This document shows positions 28,712 to 37,021 of a stretch of DNA of 37,713 bases, piece by piece. The first letter of the stretch is position 1. The number at the start of each line of letters is the position of its first letter. The notes under the pieces are model-generated. The model had not been told where the DNA came from. It did no database searches and saw only the letters and a program-made list of their open reading frames with translations. Source of the DNA: a virus; the IMG/VR virus record IMGVR_UViG_3300037891_000228, positions 1-37,713 of that record; one strand, given 5' to 3'. The translations under genes were made by a program, and so were the position numbers.

Positions 28712-28954
28712 TTATGTTATAGTTACATCTACAAAGTTCTCACCACATAGAAGGTTATTTGCACTATTTTGTAGTCTTACAATAGTAGTACCAGCTGGAG
28801 AAGCAGACGTATTAAATCCTAGTGGACTAGTTAATACAGTAATAGATATATTAGTAGCAAAGGCAGTTTGATAAAAATCTGCATTCGAATATAAATCAAC
28901 AGGGCCAGCACAGGCACCTGCAGAAGTTAATTTTATGTTTATTGTTTGTGCCAT
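28712..28954 (-). CDS. Stand-alone GPFD-type domain protein, 80 aa
   Basis: The protein is essentially one copy of the shared domain (AGPVDLYSNADFYQTAFATN), ending in a beta strand (ENFVDVTIT). GPVDLYS replaces the usual GPFDLFS. Gaps to its neighbours are 10-11 bases. As a bare domain it is the best guide to the domain's boundaries (about 80 residues). It could be an adaptor or capping subunit for longer relatives. Its function is unknown. Confidence 0.72.
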   Translation of the reverse strand: MAQTINIKLTSAGACAGPVDLYSNADFYQTAFATNISITVLTSPLGFNTSASPAGTTIVRLQNSANNLLCGENFVDVTIT

Positions 28955-28965
28955 ATATAATTATT

Positions 28966-30123
28966 TTAAGCAAAGCATGTATCTACGTATGAAATTATTC
29001 CACCTGTTCCTACTCTTATAGTGTAAGTTACTTGTCCAGCAGGTTGAAGAGATGAAAAATAATGCCAGTAATTATTCAATCCGTTGAATGTTGATTGACC
29101 AGGAGTAGCAGGAGTACCAGCTAGATTATAAAGAGTGTCTCCAATTGCTGGTGTTAATCCTCCACTTTTAAAAGTAAATGTGTTTAAATTATAGTTACAA
29201 ATACCAACAACAAGGTTACTACTAGATTGACTAGATCTTAATGCAGATTGTAATTGTGAACCAGAAGTAGTTGTAGTAGTTGTTGTAACAGGTACTAGTG
29301 TAGTAGTTGTTCCTGCTGTTACTACTGCAGTTGCCCCATTTAATGAACAATCACAAGTAGTGGTTGTTGTTGTTGTTGAAGAAGAGCTACTTGTTGTAGT
29401 TGTTGTTGTAGGTGCTACAGTAGTACTAGTAGTAGTAGTTGTAGCTTCTTCTTTGTAAGTATCAGCTACAAAAGAGAAATCTACATCTACTCCTGCTCCT
29501 ACAAAGTTTGGAGATAGAGCAGTAGTATAATCATCAAAACAATCATTACATGTATCTTGTGCTTGATATAATATACCATCTTTTATTATTGTATGGACAA
29601 AGTTATACATACCTTCTCTTTGAGTAAAGACAGTAGCAGCTACAATATCTCCAGGTAGTATATCTACTGATCCACTTGCAGAGGATGCAGTTCCTGTAAT
29701 AGCCACATTTACCACTTCAACACTATTAATAGTAATTGTTAAAATAGATTTTTGTGGGAATGCTGGTGCAGTTAATGATCCTGGTGTATTTGTTATAAGC
29801 TCCCAATTAAATTGGTTTGGTGGAACTTCTGTAGTAGTAGTTGATGTTGAGGTTGAAGTACTTGTAGTAGTTGATGTACTAGAACTAGTAGTTGTAGTTG
29901 TTGTAGGACAGTTAGTAGGAATACTTACACAATTAGTACACACTCCTGTAGAGCAAACTTTAACAGTAGAGGTTCCTGCAGGAGCTACTACTAGATATCC
30001 AGCAGTTAAACTTGCAGCAGGTACTTGTGTAGCAAAAGCTTGTACATAGTTATCTACATTTGAAAATAAATCAAATGGTCCTGCTTGTCCGTCTATTGTT
30101 AATGTTATTTCTATTAAAGCCAT
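28966..30123 (-). CDS. GPFDLFS-domain protein with poly-Thr linkers and two further modules, 385 aa
   Basis: Residues 1-75 hold the shared domain (QAGPFDLFSNVDNYVQAFAT). A Thr/Ser run (about 73-98) leads to a beta-rich module (FNWELITNTPGSL onward, about 103-222). A second set of Thr/Ser runs (about 227-256) precedes a short Cys segment, and another Thr run (near 278-286) precedes the C-terminal module (VVGICNYNLNTFTF onward), which ends in DTCFA. This bead-on-string layout resembles a surface adhesin or fibre. The Thr runs could be flexible, O-glycosylated stalks, but glycosylation is speculation. It starts 2 bases after the previous stop. Confidence 0.75.
   Translation of the reverse strand: MALIEITLTIDGQAGPFDLFSNVDNYVQAFATQVPAASLTAGYLVVAPAGTSTVKVCSTGVCTNCVSIPTNCPTTTTTTSSSTSTTTSTSTSTSTTTTEVPPNQFNWELITNTPGSLTAPAFPQKSILTITINSVEVVNVAITGTASSASGSVDILPGDIVAATVFTQREGMYNFVHTIIKDGILYQAQDTCNDCFDDYTTALSPNFVGAGVDVDFSFVADTYKEEATTTTTSTTVAPTTTTTTSSSSSTTTTTTTCDCSLNGATAVVTAGTTTTLVPVTTTTTTTSGSQLQSALRSSQSSSNLVVGICNYNLNTFTFKSGGLTPAIGDTLYNLAGTPATPGQSTFNGLNNYWHYFSSLQPAGQVTYTIRVGTGGIISYVDTCFA
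29266..29443 (-). repeat. Poly-Thr/Ser-coding triplet repeats in the 385-aa protein
   Basis: Three interrupted runs of ACA/ACT with some AGC/AGT code for Thr/Ser linkers between modules (Cys segment and GTTTTLVPV in between). On the plus strand they read as GTT/GTA-type low-complexity DNA. Confidence 0.8.
29830..29907 (-). repeat. Poly-Thr/Ser-coding tract after the GPFD domain
   Basis: A run of about 26 Thr and Ser residues joins the GPFD domain to the first module of the 385-aa protein. Ser and Thr alternate in part (STSTSTST). Confidence 0.8.
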
Positions 30124-30125
30124 AA

Positions 30126-30374
30126 TTATGGTGTTGTTGTTGTGGTAGTAGTTGTTTGCTGTAATATAATATCAAAACTATTCTCACATAATGAATCTGA
30201 TGCTACTTTAATTATAGTAGTAAAATCAGTAACAGCTGATGTTGTATAACCAGCTAGTAATTGAGTTTTAGTTATTCCAGTTTCAAAAGCAGAAGTGAAC
30301 CCATCTACATCTGAGAACAGATTGAAAGGTCCAGTGTTATTTCCTGCAGTAGTTAGTTTTATAAATGCTTCCAT
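30126..30374 (-). CDS. GPF(D/N)LFS-domain protein with C-terminal poly-Thr tail, 82 aa
   Basis: It is a single copy of the shared domain (NTGPFNLFSDVDGFTSAFET) followed by a run of eight Thr and a terminal Pro (30130-30155). It looks like the N-terminal part of the 385-aa protein cut off right after the linker. Either it is a stand-alone subunit or it is a remnant of a longer protein that lost its C-terminal module. It starts 1 base after the upstream stop and ends 2 bases before the next start, so it is an intact member of the operon. Confidence 0.7.
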   Translation of the reverse strand: MEAFIKLTTAGNNTGPFNLFSDVDGFTSAFETGITKTQLLAGYTTSAVTDFTTIIKVASDSLCENSFDIILQQTTTTTTTTP

Positions 30375-30375
30375 C

Positions 30376-30684
30376 TTATGGGCAACAAGTATTTAGTGTT
30401 TGATTTATTTGTATCACTTGTTCTTTAAGTGTAGCAATATCTGATGTGTTAGTTACTTGTTGAGTCTTCAATATACAAAGAAGTTCATCAATTTTAGACA
30501 AAGCAACGTTTAAATCGTCACAAGGTTCTACATTAGAACATGGTAATATGGGTCCATTATATGTAATAGACTTTGAATAATGCACTCCAGTCTTACATGG
30601 ATCAGCAACTGTGGTGCTTGAACATCCACAAGTAGAGTTTAATGTTATATCTGTACAACAAGGATTTGTAGCTAAGTATGCCAT
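30376..30684 (-). CDS. Short Cys-rich fibre-cassette protein, 102 aa
   Basis: The N-terminal half has many Cys residues (NPCCTDITLNSTCGCSST), then HYSKSITYNGPILPCSNVE. The C-terminal half is a probable coiled coil (VALSKIDELLCILKTQQ, then DIATLKEQVIQINQTLN) ending in CCP. The YNGPxLPC...L..AL.KIDELL pattern resembles the N-terminal attachment regions of tail-fibre proteins in Bacteroidota phages. It may form a short trimeric stem or an adaptor for the collar fibre encoded 10 bases upstream. The assignment rests on composition and position. Confidence 0.7.
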   Translation of the reverse strand: MAYLATNPCCTDITLNSTCGCSSTTVADPCKTGVHYSKSITYNGPILPCSNVEPCDDLNVALSKIDELLCILKTQQVTNTSDIATLKEQVIQINQTLNTCCP

Positions 30685-30694
30685 AGTTTTAGTA

Positions 30695-31831
30695 TTAAGG
30701 TATGTAAATTATATAATATGCTCCTATTCCTGGTTGGAAATTGTTATGACCTAAACCTCCACCAGTTGGATTAATAGTAATAGTGTGTGAATGATTCCCT
30801 TCAGCTTCTGTAAATGCTGATTCATAACTACCAACACCAGCAACACCTTGATCCATTGTTCTTCTATTTCCTTCTCCTGCTCCTCCAGGATTAGAATAGT
30901 CTTGATATACAGTAGCTCCTCCTTGTCCCATGACTCCTGGCTTAACTAGCATTTGATGTGTGTGAGTTGACGGAGTGGGTGCACTTACTGTTCCTGTGTG
31001 TATGTGTGAAGGAATTTGTGCTGTAGTTAATACGACTTGATTTGATCCTGCTAGATCACTTAAGTTATATGTAGGATTACCACCAACACTTGGGTTGACA
31101 GTACTATCCATAGAGGCTCCTGGCATATCAGTAGCTCCTACTGCAACTCTTCCTCTAAGGTCTGGTGTTCCATTATTTCCATTACATAAGAATATTCTAT
31201 CCCATACACCTATACCAGCACCAGATGCATCAAATGGTGATAATGATCCAAAATAAGGCTGAGCAGAAAATGGAACCATTCTGTTACTAAACAACTGTTC
31301 TGCAGGATTAGTGTTTAAATAGTTCTCTATGTATGTATTTATGTCAACAATTTGTACATAGTTAGTAGTAACATCGGTAATAAAAGTATTCAGTGACTGC
31401 TCAACTTCACATAACTTTACTATGGTTTGTTGTAGCACATCTGATGTACTAGATGTATCTTGAACATTTTGTACACATTCTACATTATAAACTATAGAAG
31501 GATTAGCACCTTCTATATTTGATATCTGTTCATTTAAATCACAGATAGTTTTTATTATACCAGTTAGATAGTTATTTAAAGATAGAGGGCTACATTCATT
31601 TAGATTAGCATCTACTATAGGACATATATCCGATGCAGGAACTACAGGTTGTATACCTGTACCATCAAGAGTAGAACCTAAAAAGGTAATAAGAGCTTGC
31701 TCTACAAAAGATAGAGAGTCTCCAGTTTTTATTCCTAGTATAGGAACATCTACTCCTGTATATTTAACGCACTTGTCTGAAGTAATTTCAGTACAGCCGT
31801 TGTAACAATTTGAGCAATTTTGTGTTGACAT
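30695..31831 (-). CDS. Tail fibre with phage tail-collar domain, 378 aa
   Basis: The N-terminal part (CTEITSDKCVKYTGVDVPIL, then TGDSLSFVEQALITFL) is an attachment region with Cys pairs. The middle is helical. From about residue 180 the tail-collar (Phage_Collar) pattern appears: VPFSAQPYFGS, WDRIFLCNG, TPDLRGRVAVGA, then LTTAQIPSHIHTG. His-rich and Gly-rich segments follow (GNHSHTITINPTGGGLGHNN), ending in the typical FQPGIGAYYIIYI. Such proteins form the distal receptor-contacting part of short tail fibres. It lies 25 bases downstream of the protease gene and upstream of the Cys-rich 102-aa gene. Confidence 0.85.
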   Translation of the reverse strand: MSTQNCSNCYNGCTEITSDKCVKYTGVDVPILGIKTGDSLSFVEQALITFLGSTLDGTGIQPVVPASDICPIVDANLNECSPLSLNNYLTGIIKTICDLNEQISNIEGANPSIVYNVECVQNVQDTSSTSDVLQQTIVKLCEVEQSLNTFITDVTTNYVQIVDINTYIENYLNTNPAEQLFSNRMVPFSAQPYFGSLSPFDASGAGIGVWDRIFLCNGNNGTPDLRGRVAVGATDMPGASMDSTVNPSVGGNPTYNLSDLAGSNQVVLTTAQIPSHIHTGTVSAPTPSTHTHQMLVKPGVMGQGGATVYQDYSNPGGAGEGNRRTMDQGVAGVGSYESAFTEAEGNHSHTITINPTGGGLGHNNFQPGIGAYYIIYIP

Positions 31832-31856
31832 AATTTTATTATTTTATTTGTTTGTT

Positions 31857-33191
31857 TTATGGACAATTATTTTCTAATGTATCTGTAAATCCTGTTTGCC
31901 AGTATTCTATATTATCACAAGTTAATGTTTTTTGATCACTTGCTCCATCTACAGTTATATATTGGATGCTGTTAGGATCTATCATTGAAATATTTCCTAC
32001 TCCACCTTGAGTTACATATTGTTCTATTCCTAACTGAGCTACAATATCATCTATTCTACATGCCATACCATATATTACAGGATTACCAGCACCAGCATAA
32101 ACTAGTCCTATTATTTTAATAGTTCCGTTAAAATCTGCTAATAACATAGATCCAGAATCACCACTAAATATAGGGTTTGTACAGCCTGGAGTTTGAGCAT
32201 TAGGAGTTTCTTGTGGTGGTTTTACAAACTGGATAGATCTTGTAAATGTACATGGTATAGAAAAATCACTATCAACACATAGAAGTTGTAAATCAGCTTG
32301 TTCAGGATTTTGCATTTGATAGCATATTGGAGTTACAAGTTGAGGACTTGCACTCACTCTTAAAGGACAATCAGGCTCTAATCCTTTAGGACCAGTTCTA
32401 TAACCAGCTGTATATAAAGGAGGGTTTGTAGCTAGTATATTATCTAACTCAGATGTACTAGCAAAAGGTGGAGCGTCTGATCCCATTATTGATTCTAGTC
32501 CTACTTGTAGCCAAGAAGCAGTTGATGAGAAGTCTTCCTCTGCTACTGAACATATAGCAGCATCTACTTGATTTACTTCTCCTGAAGCAATAGAATGTAT
32601 AGGAACATATCTTAAACTTACTCCGAAGTTATTACTAGAAGGAGTAGAAGGACCGAATACATTATTGTAAACTCTATTTACAGGATATGAGTCATTTAAT
32701 AAAAAGCCAGTACTATCTCTATCGGATGTAAAGAAAGCATCATTGATTGAAACGTGATTGTTTGTTAAACCAACTAAACCACCAGTATCACTGTGTACTA
32801 CAAAACCTCCTAGAGTTCCTACAGTTGAATCATTGTTTCTACTTGATACAGCTATTCCACCTTTTAAAGGTCTTGTATAAGCTCTATTTGCTGCATTATG
32901 TGGACCAGGATTTACATTACTACAACTATTACTACAAGTCATACGTTGATTTATAGATATTTCTATTATATCAGTTTTTATTTTTACACCATCTAAATCA
33001 ATTTCAGCACTGATTAATTCATTTGCTGGGATTTCAGAAAGTGGTTTCTTTTTTGGAACTGCTATTTGAAAAGCAAATTCCCCAGTGTCCACTCCATCTA
33101 CAATCTTCTTACCCCAACCTATACCTGTAGCATTAGGATATTGTTTATGCAGCTCTAAAATCTTATCTTCTATTTCTTGTATTGATTGCAT
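31857..33191 (-). CDS. Trypsin-like (PA clan, chymotrypsin fold) serine protease, 444 aa
   Basis: The N-terminal segment (ATGIGWGKKIVDGVDTGEFA, then IAVPKKKPLSEIP) resembles the lead-in of bacterial Nal1/trypsin-like peptidases. A complete triad can be proposed: H146 in GLTNNHVS, D210 in NQVDAAICSV and S346 in FSGDSGSMLL. GGFVVHSDTGGLVGL fits the strand before the catalytic His, and the C-terminal KIIGLVYAG fits the strand after the Ser. There is no signal peptide. It sits between the 1043-aa fibre protein and the collar fibre (1-base and 25-base gaps), so it may process a virion protein, or be carried on the tail to cut host surface proteins. Neither is shown by the sequence. Confidence 0.82.
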   Translation of the reverse strand: MQSIQEIEDKILELHKQYPNATGIGWGKKIVDGVDTGEFAFQIAVPKKKPLSEIPANELISAEIDLDGVKIKTDIIEISINQRMTCSNSCSNVNPGPHNAANRAYTRPLKGGIAVSSRNNDSTVGTLGGFVVHSDTGGLVGLTNNHVSINDAFFTSDRDSTGFLLNDSYPVNRVYNNVFGPSTPSSNNFGVSLRYVPIHSIASGEVNQVDAAICSVAEEDFSSTASWLQVGLESIMGSDAPPFASTSELDNILATNPPLYTAGYRTGPKGLEPDCPLRVSASPQLVTPICYQMQNPEQADLQLLCVDSDFSIPCTFTRSIQFVKPPQETPNAQTPGCTNPIFSGDSGSMLLADFNGTIKIIGLVYAGAGNPVIYGMACRIDDIVAQLGIEQYVTQGGVGNISMIDPNSIQYITVDGASDQKTLTCDNIEYWQTGFTDTLENNCP

Positions 33192-33192
33192 A

Positions 33193-36100
33193 TTATGATG
33201 GATTAATTTTTACGGAAAACGTAGTGAATATTGTTCTTACACCAGGTGTTACAGTGGTAGTGGTTGTTGTTGTTTGCCCAGGTTGAGTTGTAGTTGTAGT
33301 GGTAGTATTTGAAAAATTAAATCCGTCACTTATTCTACAGCTTGGTTTACTTCCTGAACTTCCACCATTATAACTATTATCAGACTCTGCAATGCTCCAT
33401 TCTAGTGTATTGAAACTAACCTTCCATAACTCAGTAGTATTAGTATCTAAACGTCTTGCAGTAATATATAGGAACTCACCAATTACACACATGTCTCCTG
33501 AAGTCCTATAGCTGTCAGGAACTAGTCCTGGACCAGATAACATAGTATCACCTTCAAAGTTACCTGTAGCATAATCAAATTGTGAAACTACTATAGGTTC
33601 ATTTGATCGTAAAGCTATATATTTACTTGGTGTTCCATCTTCGTTAAGAGTTACTACATGCTCACTACCTCCATTAAATGGTTCAGGTATTGTAAATTGT
33701 AGACTTACTGCTAAAACATTAGATCCTGGTACAAATGAAGCTTCAAACACCCTTTTACCTGCTCCTCCGGCTAATCTATAATTAAGAACAAAAGTATTAT
33801 CATTGATTGTAGACATTCCCCCTGGAAACCTGACTGTTCCGAATGGATCAGGTAAATCATTTGGATCAAGTTCATAAATTATTCCATCCCAAGAAAGATT
33901 TTCAGGTACCCCACTTGCTGATGGAGTATACTGAAGTCTGGCAAACCTATAGGTCGATATATTTTGGTCATCATCTACGCTGATTGTCCATGCCATATAA
34001 TTTTCACTAACACAACTATTAGGAACTGTGAAAGCACTTCCTGGTGGTAATACTATTGGTTCTAAAGTACCTGTTACAATATTGTGTGACTGGAAGACCC
34101 TGTATATAGCATCTGAAGCATCTGGAAAGTTGTTTTGAGGAGCACATATTCCAGGATTGTCATTACAGTCATATGTATCCAAAGTTGTATATATTCTATT
34201 ACAATTCAGAGCTGGGCTAGGACATCCTAAGAATAAGTCCCCACCACTTGGTGCATTACCATATATAGTCATAGATGTATAGTTAGCAGGAGCAGTAACT
34301 TTAAACTCTCCATCCCCTTCATTGTAAATAGGTTCTTGAGAAGGCACAAAAGGATTTTGTACCCCACCCCATAGTCTATTACTATCAACTTGAACGTAAC
34401 ACCCTTGATTTATAGAAAGTGTTGGAGTTCCACCATTAGTTTCTACATAGTATACATCTCCATCTGTACCATCTACATTACTATTTAGAACACCAGCTCT
34501 AATTGCAATGTTGTTAACTGGTACAGGGAAATTAATTGTAATACTAAAGTTATCACCTTGTACAAATGCAGTTACAGCTTGTCCTTCAGATGATGGTCGT
34601 AGAAGTCCACTACACGGTGAAGTAAGAGATGATCCAGATTGGCCTAAATGTCCTGAAACTATGCCAAGTGGTTGTACGAGATCAAATGCGTCTACATTCT
34701 CTGCTATACTTGCTGTACAAGTCATTCCTTGATATGTAAATGTCTGAGGAGTAGGATCATATACACCTCCGACACTCGGTCTAGCTGGATTACCTTCTGA
34801 ATCAAAGAAGAAAGGAGGGAAGTAAGCAACACCACAATCAGGAGTATCTGCTGTTTCAAATTCAATGTTAGAACAATGTGTAGCTGAACTTAACCAGTCA
34901 TTAGAACTGGTTACACTATTGGCAAGTGTAAAATTGTAAGGAGGTAATTGATCTAGTGTGTAAACCTCTAAAGTTTCTGGTTGTAACAATTGTGCTACTC
35001 CATTTACACCCCAGAAAGGTACATCTTTTGGTCCATTATAACTTTCTGAAAAGTCTGGAATTCCAGTTAACTGGAGGTTACGTGAAGCAATAGCTGTATT
35101 GTAATTTTCAAATTCAGGACTAGATGGAGTTACAGGGAATACTTTGAGGTAGTTACCTACAAGACCTGCAAAACCTGATCCATCAGGCTTAAGATCTAGT
35201 CTATATCCCATTACTAACTGCCCTGAATTTGTATAAGTAATATTACTCAACTTATTTGCATTACCTATTCCAGGACTACCTGCCCACTCATTAGATATAT
35301 CAGTTCCAAAAATTGAAATATCTCCTGCAGCTGCAATACTAAATTCATTAAGATAGATTCTACCAAGACCACCAGTACCCTCTTGTGGTGGTGGAGCGAA
35401 TTCATAGCCTGTTCCAATAATAAGTGTATCATTATCTTTTGCAGTCATAGCCCATACAGAAGTTCCTGAAAGATTAACACTATATACCTCTCCTATACGA
35501 ACTGTTATCTCTCTTACATAAGTTAGTATAGGAAGTGCACCAGTTGCATCTATATCCCACTCTCTAATATATACATGGTTCAGCATACCAGATGATCCAC
35601 TACCAGCACGTTGATTAACTATACTAGATAACCATAGTTTATCTTCTGTAGCACAAATAGGTCTTTCAATACCCACTGTCTCAGTAAAGTCATTGGGAAC
35701 TAATACAGTTGTACTTGTGTTAGTATCAAAGTCATATACAGCTACACTTCCTGGATTACCACCATCAGTAGACCAAAGACATGGTACACCAAATGCATCT
35801 GGGAAGTAACTGGTTGTAGTGGTTGTTGTAGGAGGAGGTGTGGTAGTAGTTGTTGTTGTAATACTACAATCAATTACACCAGTAAAGTTACAATTAAGTG
35901 TTGTTGTACTTGTTGTGGTACTACTTGTAGAAGTTGTAGAAGTTGTACTTGTACTAGATGTACTAGTAGTAGTAGTTGTAGGATTAGGACATGGTGTAAT
36001 AGCACATGTAGTTATCTCACATACAGTTGGTTCATTACAGAATGAAACGTAACCAGCAGTAAGACGAATAACCTTGCTAGCAATATCCTCTGTACTTATT

Positions 36101-36324
36101 TCTGGGCATCTAGTGGCATAATGTGTATCACAATATCTAAACATTAGTACACGTTTGTATACTAAAAGTTCTGAGATCTGAGTAACCGCTATAGGTTTAT
36201 TCAACATAAATACAACATTGTTGTATAAGTTGTTCCCTAGCTCTGCTAATTTACAGTCTATTCTTCTAAGTAAATCAGGAATGTCTGCACATCCTTTGCA
36301 ATTGGTTAATCTTGGTGATAACAT
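33193..36324 (-). CDS. Modular tail-fibre/adhesin-like protein with poly-Thr linkers, 1043 aa
   Basis: Residues 1-100 (LSPRLTNCKGCADIPDLLRR, then NNLYNNVVFMLNKPI and YKRVLMFRYC) look like a virion-attachment domain that I associate with crAss-like phages. Thr/Ser runs at about 114-171 lead to a region of repeated beta segments (about 175-500) that resembles a beta-propeller. Residues about 530-690 form another beta-sandwich-like module (TFTYQGMTCTASIAEN, then FSITINFPVPVNNIAIR). A second propeller-like region follows (about 700-1000), then two more Thr runs and a short C-terminus. It is probably a receptor- or glycan-binding fibre. Propeller and lectin assignments come from pattern only. Confidence 0.78.
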   Translation of the reverse strand: MLSPRLTNCKGCADIPDLLRRIDCKLAELGNNLYNNVVFMLNKPIAVTQISELLVYKRVLMFRYCDTHYATRCPEISTEDIASKVIRLTAGYVSFCNEPTVCEITTCAITPCPNPTTTTTSTSSTSTTSTTSTSSTTTSTTTLNCNFTGVIDCSITTTTTTTPPPTTTTTTSYFPDAFGVPCLWSTDGGNPGSVAVYDFDTNTSTTVLVPNDFTETVGIERPICATEDKLWLSSIVNQRAGSGSSGMLNHVYIREWDIDATGALPILTYVREITVRIGEVYSVNLSGTSVWAMTAKDNDTLIIGTGYEFAPPPQEGTGGLGRIYLNEFSIAAAGDISIFGTDISNEWAGSPGIGNANKLSNITYTNSGQLVMGYRLDLKPDGSGFAGLVGNYLKVFPVTPSSPEFENYNTAIASRNLQLTGIPDFSESYNGPKDVPFWGVNGVAQLLQPETLEVYTLDQLPPYNFTLANSVTSSNDWLSSATHCSNIEFETADTPDCGVAYFPPFFFDSEGNPARPSVGGVYDPTPQTFTYQGMTCTASIAENVDAFDLVQPLGIVSGHLGQSGSSLTSPCSGLLRPSSEGQAVTAFVQGDNFSITINFPVPVNNIAIRAGVLNSNVDGTDGDVYYVETNGGTPTLSINQGCYVQVDSNRLWGGVQNPFVPSQEPIYNEGDGEFKVTAPANYTSMTIYGNAPSGGDLFLGCPSPALNCNRIYTTLDTYDCNDNPGICAPQNNFPDASDAIYRVFQSHNIVTGTLEPIVLPPGSAFTVPNSCVSENYMAWTISVDDDQNISTYRFARLQYTPSASGVPENLSWDGIIYELDPNDLPDPFGTVRFPGGMSTINDNTFVLNYRLAGGAGKRVFEASFVPGSNVLAVSLQFTIPEPFNGGSEHVVTLNEDGTPSKYIALRSNEPIVVSQFDYATGNFEGDTMLSGPGLVPDSYRTSGDMCVIGEFLYITARRLDTNTTELWKVSFNTLEWSIAESDNSYNGGSSGSKPSCRISDGFNFSNTTTTTTTQPGQTTTTTTTVTPGVRTIFTTFSVKINPS
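33253..33308 (-). repeat. Poly-Thr-coding tracts near the fibre C-terminus
   Basis: Two runs of seven Thr each separated by QPGQ lead to a final segment of about 18 residues. With no further module after them, they may be the remnant of a lost module. Confidence 0.75.
35811..35981 (-). repeat. Poly-Thr/Ser-coding tracts after the fibre attachment domain
   Basis: About 57 residues rich in Thr and Ser, broken by a short Cys segment (LNCNFTGVIDCSI) and a PPP, separate the attachment domain from the propeller-like region. This is the longest such stretch in the window. Confidence 0.8.
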
Positions 36325-36331
36325 ATATATC

Positions 36332-36442
36332 TTACTTTTTACCTTGCTTTTCTTTTAATTTCGCTTGACAGGTTGCACACAGACCATTACTTAGTCTACA
36401 GCTACATCCCACCTTAGCTCCACATCCTGCACACTGTGCCAT
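36332..36442 (-). CDS. Zinc-ribbon-like mini-protein, 36 aa
   Basis: The ORF runs from ATG at 36442 to TAA at 36332. It starts 1 base after the upstream stop and ends 7 bases before the next start. The product contains CAGC, then CSC, then CATC (CxxC, CxC, CxxC), followed by a Lys-rich tail. Six Cys in 36 residues suggest a zinc ribbon or a metal-binding knuckle. I recall similar very short Cys proteins beside capsid genes in Bacteroidota phages. Its role is unknown; being a virion protein or a small regulator is equally possible. Confidence 0.78.
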   Translation of the reverse strand: MAQCAGCGAKVGCSCRLSNGLCATCQAKLKEKQGKK

Positions 36443-36443
36443 A

Positions 36444-37010
36444 TTAAATGAAGTTTACTCTATAGTTGTTTCCTGTACAACCACAGTTTGATTTTATAAA
36501 TGTATCAAGCATGTTACTAGCTTGACTGTATAGTTTTAATGCTTCTTTCTCAGCACAGTTATTAGCAGCTGCTAAAGAACCCTGAATAAAAAAGTTAATT
36601 GTATTTAATGTAACATTTGATTGTGTTTTTAATTCACTTGCACACTCCAACATGTTAAGTTTTAAAAATGCAGAATCAAACTTTTCTTGAAGTTTATCTA
36701 TACGCATAATTGTTTTCTCAACATAGTTTAAATATGCAGGTGCCACAGAATACTTCAAATGGTAGATACCATCTGGGAGGTCTTGCTTACATCCAGCTTC
36801 AGTAATACCTAAGGTATCTGATGCAAAAATGTTTGTCTCTAAAGGTACAAAAGGTAATATCTTGGTTCCGAATCCTGGAACCTGAATTTCAATACTTGGT
36901 GATGATACAACAGGTGGTGTATCTGGATAGATAGACGCATCTGTAACAGCAAGTAATTTTACACTGTAACTAGGAGGAACAATAAGATCTAACTGAAAAT
37001 TGGCTGCCAT
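36444..37010 (-). CDS. Conserved structural protein downstream of capsid gene, 188 aa
   Basis: The N-terminal half is beta-rich (FQLDLIVPPSYSVKLLAVTD, then SIEIQVPGFGTKILPFVP) and includes LPDGIYHLKYSVAP, like a small beta-sandwich. The C-terminal half is helical (TIMRIDKLQEKFDSAFLKLN) with a final CGCTGNNYR. It is the first gene after the putative capsid gene and its terminator. It could be a head-decoration or fibre-attachment protein; helix-plus-sandwich layout and position fit this, but no specific family was identified. Confidence 0.75.
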   Translation of the reverse strand: MAANFQLDLIVPPSYSVKLLAVTDASIYPDTPPVVSSPSIEIQVPGFGTKILPFVPLETNIFASDTLGITEAGCKQDLPDGIYHLKYSVAPAYLNYVEKTIMRIDKLQEKFDSAFLKLNMLECASELKTQSNVTLNTINFFIQGSLAAANNCAEKEALKLYSQASNMLDTFIKSNCGCTGNNYRVNFI

Positions 37011-37021
37011 AAGTTTTATTT

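Noticed and set aside
29266-29907. Possible CRISPR or minisatellite array because of repeated GTTGTAGTT units
   Set aside because: Units are in-frame Thr codons without regular spacers of similar length; they are coding low-complexity tracts.
30695-31831. Diversity-generating retroelement variable region in the collar fibre
   Set aside because: No template repeat, reverse transcriptase or accessory gene is visible in the window, and the C-terminus follows the ordinary collar pattern.
35819-36052. Plus-strand ORF encoding a poly-Val-rich protein
   Set aside because: It is the antisense of the Thr/Ser-coding tract of the fibre gene; Val runs come from GTT/GTA, the complement of Thr codons.
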